Origin: Dermacentor variabilis
Taxonomy: Eukaryota > Arthropoda > Arachnida > Ixodida > Ixodidae
NCBI RefSeq assembly: GCF_050947875.1
Contig: NC_134572.1
Coordinates: 120,771,105-120,835,104, forward strand
Direction: 5' to 3'
DNA length: 64,000 bases
The first letter of the stretch is position 1, and each line of letters starts with the position of its first letter. Under the pieces are notes generated by a model. That model worked only from the letters and a program-made list of their open reading frames with translations, searched no databases and was not told where the DNA came from. This document shows, piece after piece, positions 22,566-34,302 of the stretch. A program made the position numbers and the translations under genes.

Positions 22566-24807
22566 GTTTACCTTGTTCAAATACAAACATAGAAAAAGAA
22601 AGAGCTATGGTCTGGAAAGCAGGAATAAAGCTTCTATTTAAACAAAACTTGACTGGCCCTATTTCTCAGCAAAGCAAGGGAGCAAAGTATCATTAATCAA
22701 AACGTGTTAGGTGCTATGCCCTTTTGTGAACTAATCGCATAGGTATCTGTTCGCATAGGAACGCATAGGAACCAGCGCCCCCGTTAAACAGAGGGAAGAA
22801 TGAGAGTGTCAAGCAAGGGAACACCGCACGACAACACAGTGTGTTGGTTTAGCTCACGCTTCCCGTCTCTGCAGTAAACAAATACCAACGACCCCAATGT
22901 GCTGACGCTTTTATGTAAAGCAAAACTGCTGCAGGCTGCAGGACCGCGCACCCTGGGCCATAAACTTTCATTTGCATTACATGAAATGGGTAGCATCGAA
23001 TTTATTTCTATCATTAAGCAAACGTAGTGCACAGACGCATTTGCAGCATCCGTTTGGACGGCTGGGCCACGCGATGTCTAAGGAACGACCGTGCTTTGTG
23101 AAACACAGCACAGACTTTGGCGACTAAGCATCGCGTAAGAACGAACGAACGCGCCAGCGCTTAGTGTTAGCAGTGGTCACGGAAGAAAACACTTTCTAGC
23201 ACACCCCTGTGATACAGAAAAGAAGGGTTTCAGCCACAGGTCATGCGCACAAGAAATGCCACGGGTTGTTGTAGCGCTCGACACTATTAGAGAAATAAAA
23301 TCAATATCTTCGCCAGTTCATCAATATGAAAGATTTCGTATTTCAATGCACGAAATGCCGCTGTGATATATTCGACTAAATAGCGCGCTGAAAGAACAAA
23401 ACAAAAAAAGGAGGCAATCAAGCACTGCACACTCGTTTGGGCCTTTGACCTCGCAGGATAAATTCATTTTGTTCCGACGCATAACCCAAAGCAGGTAGCG
23501 CGAATAAAGAAAAACTAGCGAAACAATGTATCGTATACAAAAAAAAAACTACTAGAGGGTGTTCGTAGAATACGGAGTGCATCATCCAAGAACACTTGCA
23601 AACTCACTTGATTTCTGCAGTATTGAGCCAAACGACGTTTTTTTTTTTTTACCAGATGGCGTTCCACGTCTTGGAACAGCAGCATAAGGTACATGAGAGA
23701 CGCACACTGGCACCATTGGCTTGTTTTGCCTGAAAAGGGCGCTCTAAATGGGCAATCATACAGGCGTGCACGGGGACGTTGCATATCTTTTGCACTGAAA
23801 TGAACCAGTGGCGTGCAGCAACGAAACCATCAAACGGCCGTCGAATAGCGGAAGGCTCCTCAGTTGAAGCCACATGGCGAGGCCTACCATTACGGCTCCG
23901 CTTTTGAAATGGCACGGCTTGAACTGTTTTCTCGTAATGCTTCTCTATGATATTGGCTCGAGTAAAGGAAGTTGTAATGCCACAGTAAACTCCGAAAACA
24001 CCTTCCTGCGGGCCGAAAGAGTGCTTGAGAACCGAAATTTCCACACCGACATCCACGCAGTTAAGCGCGACTTCAGTGTATACTGCTTTCCATGGACTGA
24101 CACGAATCGGGCTAATAGATACTAGTATTGCATGACATATTATCGTGCGATATAAGATAGTTGTATAAGATGTTGCAAGATAGATATAAGTTAGTTGGTA
24201 CCATTATTCATATTTAGAATATCGGAGTTCCGCCTATCTATTTTCTAAATATCTTTCGTACGCGACGATTTTAACCTGATGGTTTGGACGTCTTCTAGAA
24301 TGGCATTACAAGAAGCTGCGATAGAATCCTCTTTATCCTAGTAGTGTTTAACGGAGCCTCCTGGCACAATCTGTGCATAGGTATTGTGCGCTTTATGTTA
24401 ATTTTCCGAACTAAGCCCTTCTTATATTGCAAAACTTGATCCATATAACGAACTACTGCGAATGTTGGTGTGGAATATAACGAACACAAGTTTCGCTTAT
24501 TTTGGACTATACAATCTGATGCCTTAGCGTTCGCAATATTAAGCCCTTTCAAGATAACTATTTATTGGCGTTTAAAGCTTCTTTCCCAAAGACCTCTTCG
24601 TAAAGGTAATAATAATCCGGCAATATTTAAAGAAAAACACCCGTCTGCAACACATAGGGAAACAAGTGGAAAAATATTTTTTCAGGGAAAAACACATTTT
24701 CAGCGCTATAAGCAATACGACGCTTCAGAAATACAACTCTGCATACTAGATGCCTCGAAGGTTGCACTGCGGGCAAGCTATGCGACGTCGAATGCGTTGC
24801 ATGTACT

Positions 24808-24878
24808 TTGTGTGTGCATGTGTGTGCGTGCGTTCATGCGTGTGTGTGTGTGCGTGCGTGCATGTGTGCGTGTGCGTG
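24808..24878. repeat. (TG)n/(TGCG)n microsatellite
   Basis: Interrupted alternating purine-pyrimidine tract of about 70 bp. Confidence 0.9.
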
Positions 24879-25219
24879 AAATCGTACCTACGCCCAGCGT
24901 TCCTTCAGAGAACAAGACTTTCTATCCCGTTGACACCATGGGCAACTGTTTTCTTTTTCTTCTATAACACTGAACTATTCATGCTCATCAAGCACATGTC
25001 CGTGGCCCAAACTAAGCAATAAATGAGGGATCATAAAACCCCTTTGAGTGCACTGAAACAAAACTTCCAAGAGCGCAGCAATATCCTAAGCAAGTATAAA
25101 TGCTGCGGAAATTCTGGGAATTGTTTACTAATGCGTAAACATTCTTTGGCACGGCTGCTGCTTCACTTTTGCTTATTTATTTAGCTAGCTTATGCATGTC
25201 TATGCACTTACACGAATCA

Positions 25220-25520
25220 CCTACTATTACACTATCATATTGATTACATGTGTTAACTTGACCAATTATGCATTTATTTTGCAGATATATCATATCAAGT
25301 CATAGGGAATGCTGTCACAAGCGTTATTTTTGCCACGGTACAGCATATCTTTATTGAGTTTCTTTTTTTCCATTATCTTTGTTTCGTATTTTGTTACGAC
25401 CGCGATGTGATGACGTTGACGTCACCAGTTCTTTTTTCTAACATTACCAATGATCTACTACACTATTATAGCGGTTACATGTGCGAACTTGGCCAATTAT
25501 GATTTTATCTTGCAGATATA
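25220..25520. repeat. Imperfect direct repeat, two ~68-bp copies 234 bp apart
   Basis: 25220-25290 and 25455-25520 share CTACTA-ACACTAT, TTACATGTG, AACTTG-CCAATTATG and TTGCAGATATA in register. Both end in a pyrimidine-rich stretch followed by TTGCAG. No coding meaning is apparent. Confidence 0.7.
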
Positions 25521-25983
25521 AGGCGTCACGGGACGAACAGACTTTGCGGGGTACTCGCTTAAGAATGCTTGTGGAAAAGAACAACAACACATCGAGACAA
25601 GGTTCATTAAGACGCTCACATGCTTCCGTTCGTTATAACGGAAAAGAGCAGAACGCCGGGTTGTTATAAACGGAGGAATCTCTCCAAGACCTTGATTGTT
25701 GAGAAATTGCTTGCAGCAACCGAAATTTCTATCTATGTGGGTTCTTTGCGTATGCGGTTGGCTTCAGATGTCGCATTATTCTACGATAAAACATCTATGA
25801 TGAAAACCAAGAAAAACGAAGAACCTAGAAGTAATTTAGAAGGAAAAGGGTGGCATGTCTTATAATCAACGTGCGACAATGTCTGTGGACGGCATTACTG
25901 CTGGACACTGACTCAAATATACGTGTCATCTCCTGCGGTCGTTTGATGCAAAGCGCAACAGTTATGCTATTTTGTGAATATTG

Positions 25984-27105
25984 TTATGTAATATTACGTA
26001 ATGCGTAATACGTAGAATAAGGGCGGTTCGGTGCAGGAGAATCGGTGGCGGCATTATCTGAGCGGGCAGCATAGGGACGAGAAAGGCCACCTGGGGGGCG
26101 AGAGCAGGCAGTATATGTAGACTGGTTCAGGGAACTCCAGCGACTGCGACAGTGCCGAGAAATGTGCCCAATTCGATGGCAGTGAAAACAAATTGGCTTG
26201 TCGTCTGCAGTGCGCCATTCAGAGGGGTTGCGGAAACGTGGTGGGTAAGAAGGTGCGGGACGGGGTGCAATCGAAGAAGCCGGGTGGGGATCAGGGCGAT
26301 GGGCCGAGCAGATGGTGTGAATACCCATGTTGGCGAACTCCTGGCGGACAACTGCCTGGATCAGGGAAACAGTGACTGCAGATGCATGGGAGGGGCTGGA
26401 GTCGAACGCAGCCGCATAGGCGGCCTCGATCTCACGCCGGACAATCCTGGTAACATCGCCAGTGTTGTTGGGACGAGGAGCGTCGGCACAGGAAGATGTC
26501 GCTGGGGTGTTGGGCAGACGGGCAAACTGTTGGTCGATACATCGGATTTTAGCGAATTCCAGGCGGCGGCACTCTTTTATAACGGCATCCACCGTCGCGA
26601 CGTTGTTAAATACGAGCAAGTTGAAGGCGTCATCGGCAATGCCTTTGAGGATGTGGGAGACCTTGTCGGACTCAGTCATGTGTGCGTCAACTTTGCGGCA
26701 TAGAGCCAAGACGTCCTGGATGTACGTGACGTAGGGCTCCGTTGACGTCTGCGCACGACCGGAAAGCGCCTTTTGCGCGGCAAGTTGGTGATCGTAGGGG
26801 TTGCCGAACAACTCTCGAAGCTTTTGCTTAAGCGAATCCCAACTGGTCAGCTCATCTTCGTGCGTCCGATACCAAACTCGAGGTGTGCCACCAAGGTAAA
26901 AGACGACGTTGGCGAGCATGATAGTAGGGTCCCACCGGTTATTGCGGCTGACGTGTTCGTACAGACTGATCCAGTCCTCGACGTCTTCCCCATCTTTTGC
27001 CGAGAATACGCCAGGATCACGGGGAGCGGAGAGGGTGATGTAGGTCGTCGAAGTGGCAGCAGGTGTCGGAGCCGGCGGAGTCGGGTTGTCGTCGCCGGGA
27101 GCCAT
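25984..27105 (-). CDS. Retrotransposon Gag polyprotein (intact 373-codon frame)
   Basis: The capsid/nucleocapsid protein that packages element RNA. The N-terminus is proline/threonine rich, followed by a retrotransposon-gag type capsid region (about residues 30-170) with DVEDWISLYEHVSRNNRWD and the LGGTPRVWYRTHEDELTSW block that resembles the family W-rich signature. A single CCHC knuckle (CFHCHRIGHISRHC) lies at about residue 303. The start at 27105 (MAPGDDN) is the first methionine after the leader. Unlike nearly every other frame in the window it has no stop or frameshift, although the GC content is clearly higher than in the flanks. No protease domain or frameshift site to pol is seen. 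Confidence 0.85.
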   Translation of the reverse strand: MAPGDDNPTPPAPTPAATSTTYITLSAPRDPGVFSAKDGEDVEDWISLYEHVSRNNRWDPTIMLANVVFYLGGTPRVWYRTHEDELTSWDSLKQKLRELFGNPYDHQLAAQKALSGRAQTSTEPYVTYIQDVLALCRKVDAHMTESDKVSHILKGIADDAFNLLVFNNVATVDAVIKECRRLEFAKIRCIDQQFARLPNTPATSSCADAPRPNNTGDVTRIVRREIEAAYAAAFDSSPSHASAVTVSLIQAVVRQEFANMGIHTICSAHRPDPHPASSIAPRPAPSYPPRFRNPSEWRTADDKPICFHCHRIGHISRHCRSRWSSLNQSTYTACSRPPGGLSRPYAARSDNAATDSPAPNRPYSTYYALRNIT

Positions 27106-27179
27106 GAAGGTAGGCTCGACGTACCGTCCACTGCGAAGCTCCGTGACGAGGTACAGGGAACGTCCACCTCCACCAAATA

Positions 27180-27339
27180 TGTTACGTAGGAAGACGCCGA
27201 CGAAAAGCTATTTACAAGTATATTTACAAGGCAAGACGCCGCAGTTGACCAAGAGGCAACAGCCCGCGCTAGCTTCCAATCGTCGTCTTCGTCTTCTTCC
27301 TACTCGGCTCTTCGTCATTGGGAATACTACCCCGTAGCA
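27180..27339 (-). repeat. Probable LTR, 160 bp
   Basis: On the minus strand it starts TGCTACGGGG and ends TACGTAACA, giving the TG...CA termini of an LTR, directly upstream of the Gag leader. Only one copy is present in the window, so the left limit rests on the terminal dinucleotide alone. Confidence 0.5.
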
Positions 27340-28435
27340 ATATTTACCTCTGAGACGCCTTTCTTATGTGCTTATTAGAATTTTGTGCGAGTACCGTGAC
27401 ACGAGGGGACGATTGCAGGCAGCTGGAAACTAGACAACTCATTTTTGAACATGGGCAGGTTCCTCCTGTTGGTAAGGCAATGAAAATTGAATTTATTAGA
27501 GGTGCTCTTAGCTAACACAAACTAGAGTTCATTTGAACAGCGACTCCATATAAGATGCAGAGAGCCATTGAATGTGTTGCTGGGGATAATTTATGGAGCA
27601 GAAGAACAGTGCAATAGGGTGCTCTGAAATAATCTTGACCATCTGGATAACTGACTTGTAAATAAAGCATTGTACACTGCAATTTCTACATCAACTGCCA
27701 AGGTAACGTGTCTTTCACGGTCCGCAGTCGAACTCCCGACCTCGAGATTTCGAAACAGAAGGTGAGGCGAACAAACACGTTACGAAGTTTGTGCCGTTGA
27801 CGAGACAAGTCTCCGGGTAGAAAGCAGAAGGCCATCACATATCACCTATTGCCACATGCATACCAAGTCACTCTCAAACTGCTTTTATTTGGTAAACTCA
27901 GTGAATGGAGCGCTTCCAGTACAGTGCCGTAAAACACCTGTTGTCAACATTCCTGAGCTGTTTATTCGCATTTCACCTGTAGGAGAGGTGGCAGGCATAA
28001 TGGTTGGGTGTTCTAAATGCCTGCGAAGACCATCACCGCAAGGGACACTTTAAAGAGCATCGCACGTTGAACACAACTCCTTTTCTGTGTTCTTAGCAGC
28101 CCGAATACCTTCAACTGGTATATAATGAGCCTAAGCGTTTCTAAGTATACACCTTTCAAGTGTTCCTCGTTTGTCAACCAGAAAAACACCGAGCAGCTTA
28201 ATACAGGTCAATACTTCAGTATATTCGAAATTTTGGATAAGGTTGATCGGCTGTAGTAATGTCTTCGCATTCCTTATATTTTCCTACACAGAGGGTCGAT
28301 GCCGTCGCCTCCACATATTTCCCTCTAGGCACCAAAATAGTATTTTACTGACTGTACTACGAAGGGGAATTATAAAATCTTTACCCAGTCCTTTTTTAGC
28401 CAAATTACAGCTGTAAATGGGATGTCAACATACAA
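27340..28435. other. No recognisable feature
   Basis: No open frame above about 80 codons with a recognisable motif. A tRNA-like word (GTCCGCAGTCGAACTCCCGA, 27720-27739) resembles a B box but has no tRNA fold around it. Confidence 0.45.
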
Positions 28436-28439
28436 CATA

Positions 28440-29560
28440 CCCATTTGCAGTGGCGGACGTTTCTTGGAAAAGCCAGCCCTATGTGCCGCGAGCTCCGCCA
28501 CACGGCGCTGCTGTCACTTCAAGATTCACACGCTCACGGCGTACGAGCAACGAAGTGCGATTCATTTTCTATGGTGCAACGGAGGAGCGTCCATCGAAAT
28601 TCACAGGGAAATGCAGCCCACGTATAGTGAAATGTGTCTCGCTTTGAGAAGTGTGACTTAATGGTGTTGTCAATTCGCAAAACGCCGTGAAGTCTTGCAT
28701 GACAATGAACGTTCGGGGAGGCCGCGTGCGTCGCTGACTGACGAAATTTCCCGCGTGGATACAATGGTGAAAGGAGATCGGCGTGTGCACCTCGAGGACA
28801 TTTTTCAGGAGCTTGCCATTTTGTAAGGGACTGTTTACGAAATCGTTCACGGGTCCATATGGTACTGGAAGGTTTCATGTCTGTGGGTGCCTAACCAGTT
28901 CGATGACATGATGAAAGGCAAGCGAATGATTGCGTTACTGAATCATCTGATATGGTATACCGAGGAGGGTGAAAGTTTGCTGGACCGCATTGTTACTGGC
29001 GATATAACTTGGACGCTGCATTTCACGGTTTGGAAACAACCGGATTCGCCTGTGACAAGAATATTCTGTTCAGTACCACCTATAGGAAAGGTGATGTTGA
29101 CGGTCTTGTGGGATCGCCGAGGACCCCTCCTGTAGGGTTTCATGCCAAAAAGTGCAACCATCAATGGCGACAGCTATTGTTACACACTGTCAAGTCTACT
29201 GGTTCCATTTGGCGAAAACGCAGAGGGATTTCGAACGTATAATCGGGGTTCTCCTCCACGACGATGCGAGGTCACATGTGGCAATCAGAACCGCCGACAC
29301 GCTCCGCTCATTTCACTCGGAGAATCTAGACCACCCGCCATACAGTCCAGGCCTCGGCCCTAGTGATTTCCACGTTTTCAGTCCGCTGAAGAAGTTCCTG
29401 GCAGGACACCGATCCACGTACAATCATAAGTCAATATAGCAGTCCGACAATTGTTGAACAGTAAAACTTACGAATACCGCCACAGGGACATCACAAGTTT
29501 AGTGCTGCGAAGGGACAAATGCCTGAACCGGTGTGGAGACTTTGTGGAATAATAGTGTAG
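28440..29560 (+). mobile_element. Second mariner element, different lineage
   Basis: Transposase remains fill the interval in order. It belongs to another mariner lineage than the element at 8845-10132: the N-terminal words (SAIHFLWCNGGASIEIHREM) and catalytic blocks differ. I could not identify matching terminal inverted repeats, so the limits are set by coding remains only. Confidence 0.8.
28540..29552 (+). pseudogene. mariner transposase, frameshifted
   Basis: About 340 residues in the family. Visible parts are the helix-turn-helix (IHFLWCNGGASIEIHREMQP, near 28560-28620), HDNERSGRPRASLTDE (near 28698), DRIVTGDITWTLHF (28984-29025; first catalytic aspartate kept, family GDETW), GKVMLTVLWDRRGPLL (29087-29134), LLHDDARSHVA (29250-29283; family HDNARPH, aspartate kept) and YSPGLGPSDFHVFSPLK (29341-29391; third aspartate kept). 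It ends RRDKCLNRCGDFVE and a TAA at 29550. At least four frame changes (near 28660, 28825, 29135 and 29220) disable it. Confidence 0.88.
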
Positions 29561-30420
29561 CGCACGTACGGTAGCGCGCATATTTGTAATTACGAGTATG
29601 TACCTTATTTTTGCTAATAAAAATAGGGGCAAAGGCATTCTGAATTGCCCTCGGACAAGAACCCCAATGCCTGGTAAGGAAAGAAAATTGCAACGGACGT
29701 TTCAAGTTCAGGGGCCAGTACATGCGAACGGCCACATATATGGGACGTGTACAGAAGTGAAGACGTGAAATTCACTCATTATGAGTAAGAAAGTAGCTCT
29801 CTAATCCCATAGGTTATACGCCATAAGAACTGAAAAGGGTTTGGAAAATTGATTCCGGCCCTCGGCTATTCACAGTCCGCCAGCCCTACCATTTCAACAT
29901 GTGTCATCTATGAAGTACCTCTAGTGAGCACCAACGCTCATTTCTTTTTCAGTATACTAGGCACTCCAGACTAAGGGAGCACAAAAGTACCTAGTACTGA
30001 TGACTCATTTCGCAGCGACAGCCCTATGCATTTTGTATCGATGAGCTAAAGTGGAAGACATCAAAATGTGTTAAAAACACTCCAGAAATAGTTGATGAAA
30101 ATATCGTCATTTAAATATGTTGTAAGCCACGACAAATGCAACTCCTCCTACTTCAATATTGAAAGCGAAGAAGAAAATATGCTACAACATTATTGGAAGC
30201 ATCGTTGAGCAACAGTTACTCCTCTGGTGAATGCTGATGTTCACACAGCACTGCGCACCAAACTTGTCTTATAAAATTTTCTCGCGTATTCTTTTAGCCA
30301 CTTGGCTAGTGAAATGTAGAAGTAAAATATAAAGTAAAGAAGGGCAAGCATCTGTAAGTGCCAAATTCAGCATCACAAAAGAAATTGACTAACGCATAGG
30401 CGTCACACTTCTGGGGTCTT
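29561..30420. other. No recognisable feature
   Basis: AT-rich spacer. No motif or repeat recognised. Confidence 0.5.
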
Positions 30421-30900
30421 AGGGTCTCACAGGAGTACCGACCACCGCGGGTTCGAGCTTAGCGAGCCACAGGGCCGCGTCAGCCGTCAGCCTCTAGCGC
30501 AGCGCCGAGCGTAAGCTCAGGCCACAAGGGACTACCGAGCGACGCACGCAAGAACACAGTATTGCCCTAAGTTGACACAAACCGTTTATTGTCTCCAACG
30601 ACACCCAACAGTGCACGAACGCCCTGTCCTGGGTCGGCGGGGAACCAAAGGGGTCCCGCACCAAGGGCGAAAAATACAGTTAGGGGCGCCTGTAGCACGT
30701 CGCTGCGAGAGCACAGGCTCAAGCTGGGACGCGCCGCTAGGAAAAGTCCCGGCGGCTATGCTACTTGCCCTCGCGATAACCGCGGGGCCAACACGCGAGA
30801 GCTCGGGCAATCTCCTTCGGCTTGGGCCTCTGATGAGTGCGGCTCGGCGTGGTACGACCTCGCGCGAGCACTAGGCAACCCTTCTTCGGCTTAGCGTCGG
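30421..30900 (-). repeat. GC-rich segment, possible LTR fragment
   Basis: Sharply GC-richer than the sequence to its left. On the minus strand it has AATAAACGG (near 30588) followed by a GC-rich stretch, an arrangement like R-U5 of an LTR. No paired copy, primer-binding site or coding region supports it further. It abuts the broken 3' end of LINE A3. Confidence 0.3.
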
Positions 30901-33060
30901 GATAGGAAACGGAAACCATTTTTGTTAGCCCATTGTATAAGTTTAATAATTGTTATCTGGAGCTGCCTCTCACAGGTTAGCAAATTTGAGACACGGCAAG
31001 CCACTTGGAGATCGTCTACGTATAAAGAGTGCATAAGAGACGACGGTATGATCTTATTAACTGTGTTCATTTTTACTATAAAGAGTGTCGTGCTGAGAAC
31101 ACAGCCTTGTGGAACGCCATTTTCCTGTATAAATGCATGAGATAGTACTGAGCCCAGACGTACCTGAAATGTTCTATTAGACATAATATCAGCTAGGCAG
31201 TTCAGCATTTTACCCCGGATGCCGATGTCAGCCAGGTCTCTTAAAATTCCATATCTCAGTGTGGTATCATAGGCTTTTTTTAAATCAAAGAAAACTGCAA
31301 GACAGTGTTGTTTGTGTAACATTGCATATGGAATTTCATGTTCTAGACAGACAAGATGGTCAGTGGTTGAACAACCCTTTTTATATCCACACTGATGCGG
31401 GTCAATAAGGTTTCTTGATTCTAAAATAAATGAAAGTCTTATGTTGATGCTTTCATATGATTTTTCCAAACAGCTCGTGAGGGCAATGCGTTTGTAGCTG
31501 CTTGCGGATGTTGGAGATTTACCAGCTTTTAGAAATGAAACTACTATTGCTTTTTTCCACTCTTCGGGCATTATGCCAGATTCGCAGATTAAGTTAAAAA
31601 ATTTAAGGAGAGCTTCTACAGATGCCTGAGATAGATGAGCCAGCATGGCGTAGTGAATACGGTCGTGTCCTGGCGCTGTGTTTTTCCCTGCAGAAAGGAC
31701 TCTGTTTATTTCTTGTTGTGTGAGGGGGGAATTGTACGGTTCATTTAACGTGACAGTAGTGGGCAGCTTCTGTCTTAATTGTTTTACTTTTACTTGTTAA
31801 TTACTTTGTATAATTCCCTGAAATGGATACATCACGGAAATGTTCGCCAAGTATATCTTCCTGTTCTTGTATTGTTGTTTGTGTGCCTGTTCTTGTAAGT
31901 AACAGTATTGTGTAAGATGAGTACTGTCCTTTAAATTTCCTCACCTGGTCCCACATTCGTTTCGATGTTACCGTACTATTAATTGAAGAGATGTATTTTT
32001 GCCATGATGATTTTTCAGCATGTCTTCGAATGAATCGTGCTTTGGCTTTGGCTCGTTTGAAGTTTAACAGGTTGCTATAGGTGGGGTACCTCCGTAGGAT
32101 TCCCCAGGCCTTATTTTGTTCTTCTTTAGCGTCGGTAGACTCCTTCGTCCACCAGGGGTTTAGGTTTTTTTGAACTATACCCGATGACAGGCGTTTCGCC
32201 TTTTCTGCTGCTGTGATTATGACTTCAGTGATTTTTTTATTAAGTTGATCAATACTAAGCTCTGGCGAAAAGACATTTTCCAGTTTCGCGTTATCCATAA
32301 AAACCTGCCAGTCAGTGAGCTGTATTTTCCATCGGCGTGGTCTAGTTAATAAAGTTTGTGGTTATGGTAGGAGTTTGATGAGTGCGGGTAAGTGGTCGCT
32401 ACCATATGACGTGTCGAGAGCTTCCCATTTAAAATCAGTAAAAAGAAAGGGCGAACAAAAAGCTAACTCTAAACAACTAAATGTGCGGGAAGTCGGTGAG
32501 AAATAAGTTGACGCACCTGAGTTTAATAGACCGATATCATTGGACAGAATAAAATATTCGACGAGTTGCCCTCTTTGGTCGGATTTGACACTGCCCCAAA
32601 GAGTACAATGAGCATTAAAATCTCCTACCAATACAAATGGCTCCGGTAACTGACCTGTTAGATTTTCCAAGTCATTAATAGTAAAATGTGTGTGGGGTGG
32701 AACATATAGTGAGCAAATGGTGATGGTTTTGTAGGATAGAAAGGTGACAGCTACGGTCTCTAAAGATGTATTTAATTGGACATTCCGGGTGGGAGTGCCG
32801 CCCTGTACGACTATAGCCACTCCTCCCGACAAACGGCTGGAACATTCGCGGTCCCTTCGGACAACGGTGAAGCCTCTAAGGAATTGCCTGTGTTTAGGGC
32901 CTAAGTTTGTTTCCTGTAGGAAAAATGCGACTAGCGAAAACTTATTTGTTATGTCTTTAATGTCACCCAAATTGTGAATAAGTCCTCTACAATTCCAATG
33001 TATGATAAAAGCCATAGTGTCAGAAGTGAGAATGTTAATATATATATGTGTACTAAGCAA
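30901..33060 (-). pseudogene. LINE A3 ORF2, endonuclease and partial RT
   Basis: The endonuclease part (32362-33060) has IHWNCRGLIHN, FFLQETNLG, LVGDFNAHCTLWGS and TSYGSDHLPALI, so the catalytic E, D/N and SDH are all visible. The linker (31801-32298) and RT (30891-31646) follow in other frames. RT shows KAIVVSFLKAGKSPTSASSY, CGYKKGCSTTDHL, motif A AVFFDLKKAYDTT, motif B NGVPQGCVLSTTLFI and motif C SLYVDDLQV. The domain is cut just after QWANKNGFRF, before the primer grip and thumb. Confidence 0.85.
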
Positions 33061-33161
33061 CTGTAGGTGACATTTATTATCGAAAATGTACTATTGGAAG
33101 AACGGTAACCGTTCAGGTTACCGGTCCCTTTGTTCGCGCAGTTATTGTGATCTTGTCTTTC

Positions 33162-34302
33162 TTAGTGCACTCCGAAGAGCGCGGATCTTTTGGCGTCGAT
33201 GATGCCGGAGTTTTTTTTTTCGACCTCCATAACCTCCTCCGAGGCGCTGGATGATCGAGAACCAGGCGCTGAGACGCGCGTCTGAGGCCTGGGAGTTCGA
33301 TTTAGCCTGGGGCCCTGTGGAACCGGGGTCTGCAGGCCGGTCTGTGATGATGATGATGGAGCAGCACTGGCTGCTGCCACCAAGGGGACGGTTGGAGTTA
33401 CTACCTGGCCACTGGCTGCGGTCCCTGTAGACTCCTGAGACCACGGCGGTGCTGTCCCCTGTCGCACCGCACTGGCGTAGGTTGCTTGAGGTAAGTGTGC
33501 AAGTTTCTTTCTCGCTTCATAGAAGGAAATCTTCTCTTTCACTGTAAGTGCAATTATCTCTTTTTCTTTCTTCCAGCAAGGACAAGATTGTGACTATGCT
33601 GGATGATCTCCTTTGCAGTTTGTACTGCGGAGCAGCATTGCAGTTCTCCGACTGATGGTCATTGGCGCTAAGCTTTACGCACGTTGATTTACCTCTGCAT
33701 GACTGCGATGCATGTCCGAACCTCTGGCACTGGAAACACCGCCTCGGGTTTGGGATATATGGTCTTACGTTGATCTTCAGATAGCCTGCTTCAAGTGTAG
33801 TAGGTACAATACTGGTACCAAAGGTAACTATAACGTGTTTGGTCGGGATTTGCAAGTTATTTCTTCGGAGAGTTATTCTTTGAACCTTTATTACATTTTG
33901 TTCTTGGAAACCTTCCAGGAGTTCTTCATCGCTCAGGTTTAAGAAATCTTCTTCTGATATTACTCCCCTGCTTGTTTTTAGCTAACGGTGTGCTGAGATT
34001 GTGACTTTGATGTCACCGACACTGGTGAGATCAGCGAGCTTTTCTACTTGGTCTTTCGTTCTGAGTTCAAGGAGGAGGTCCCCACTTGACATCTTTGAAA
34101 CCTTGTATTGCTTTCCAATTTTTTCTGCTAGGCATTTTGCTGCTAGGAATGGGCATATTTTTCTCATTGGCAGAGGTCCTTCACTGTGGATCACATTGTA
34201 GCGTGGGAATGTTTCTACGTTGGTTTTTAAGGTGAAATCAAAAATTGCTTCGGTACGCCCTCTTTTGTTAGGACGATCTGGAAGGGGGGATGCATTTGCC
34301 AT
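33162..34302 (-). pseudogene. LINE A3 ORF1, nucleic-acid-binding Gag-like protein
   Basis: ORF1 proteins bind LINE RNA. Start chosen at 34302 (MANASPLPDRPNKRGRT) because all three copies place a methionine just before the DRPxKRGRT motif. The conserved order is DRPNKRGRT, a central domain with MSSGDLLLELRTKDQ, GFQEQNVIKV, PYIPNPRRCFQCQRFGHASQ (CCHC knuckle, near 33740) and a second, damaged knuckle, then a proline/serine/alanine-rich tail ending near 33162. Frame changes occur near 33980 and 33530. Confidence 0.8.

Larger units (their letters stand above)
22566..25983. other. 3.4 kb without a recognised gene
   Basis: Open frames reach 165 codons (24470-24967) but that one is mostly translated microsatellite. 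A minus-strand frame of 135 codons (23649-24056) has no motif I know. Contents noted: 11-base T run at 23640-23650, TG-rich microsatellite at 24808-24878, and an imperfect direct repeat at 25220-25290 and 25455-25520. Confidence 0.4.
25984..27339 (-). mobile_element. Ty3/Gypsy-type LTR retrotransposon, LTR plus gag only
   Basis: Minus-strand order is probable LTR (27339-27180), short leader with a possible primer-binding region just inside (27179-27160), then an intact Gag frame. Protease, reverse transcriptase and integrase do not follow: recognisable sequence ends at the Gag stop. Either the element is truncated or it is a non-autonomous derivative. No second LTR was found. Confidence 0.75.

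Noticed and set aside
22566..25983. Host protein-coding exons among open frames such as 23649-24056 and 24470-24967
   Set aside because: No motif, no consistent splice structure, and the longest frame is mainly translated microsatellite.
27715..27760. tRNA gene or SINE
   Set aside because: B-box-like word without supporting flanks or fold.
30572..30894. Arginine/proline-rich ORFs on the plus strand
   Set aside because: They arise from GC-rich composition; frames on both strands are open for the same reason.
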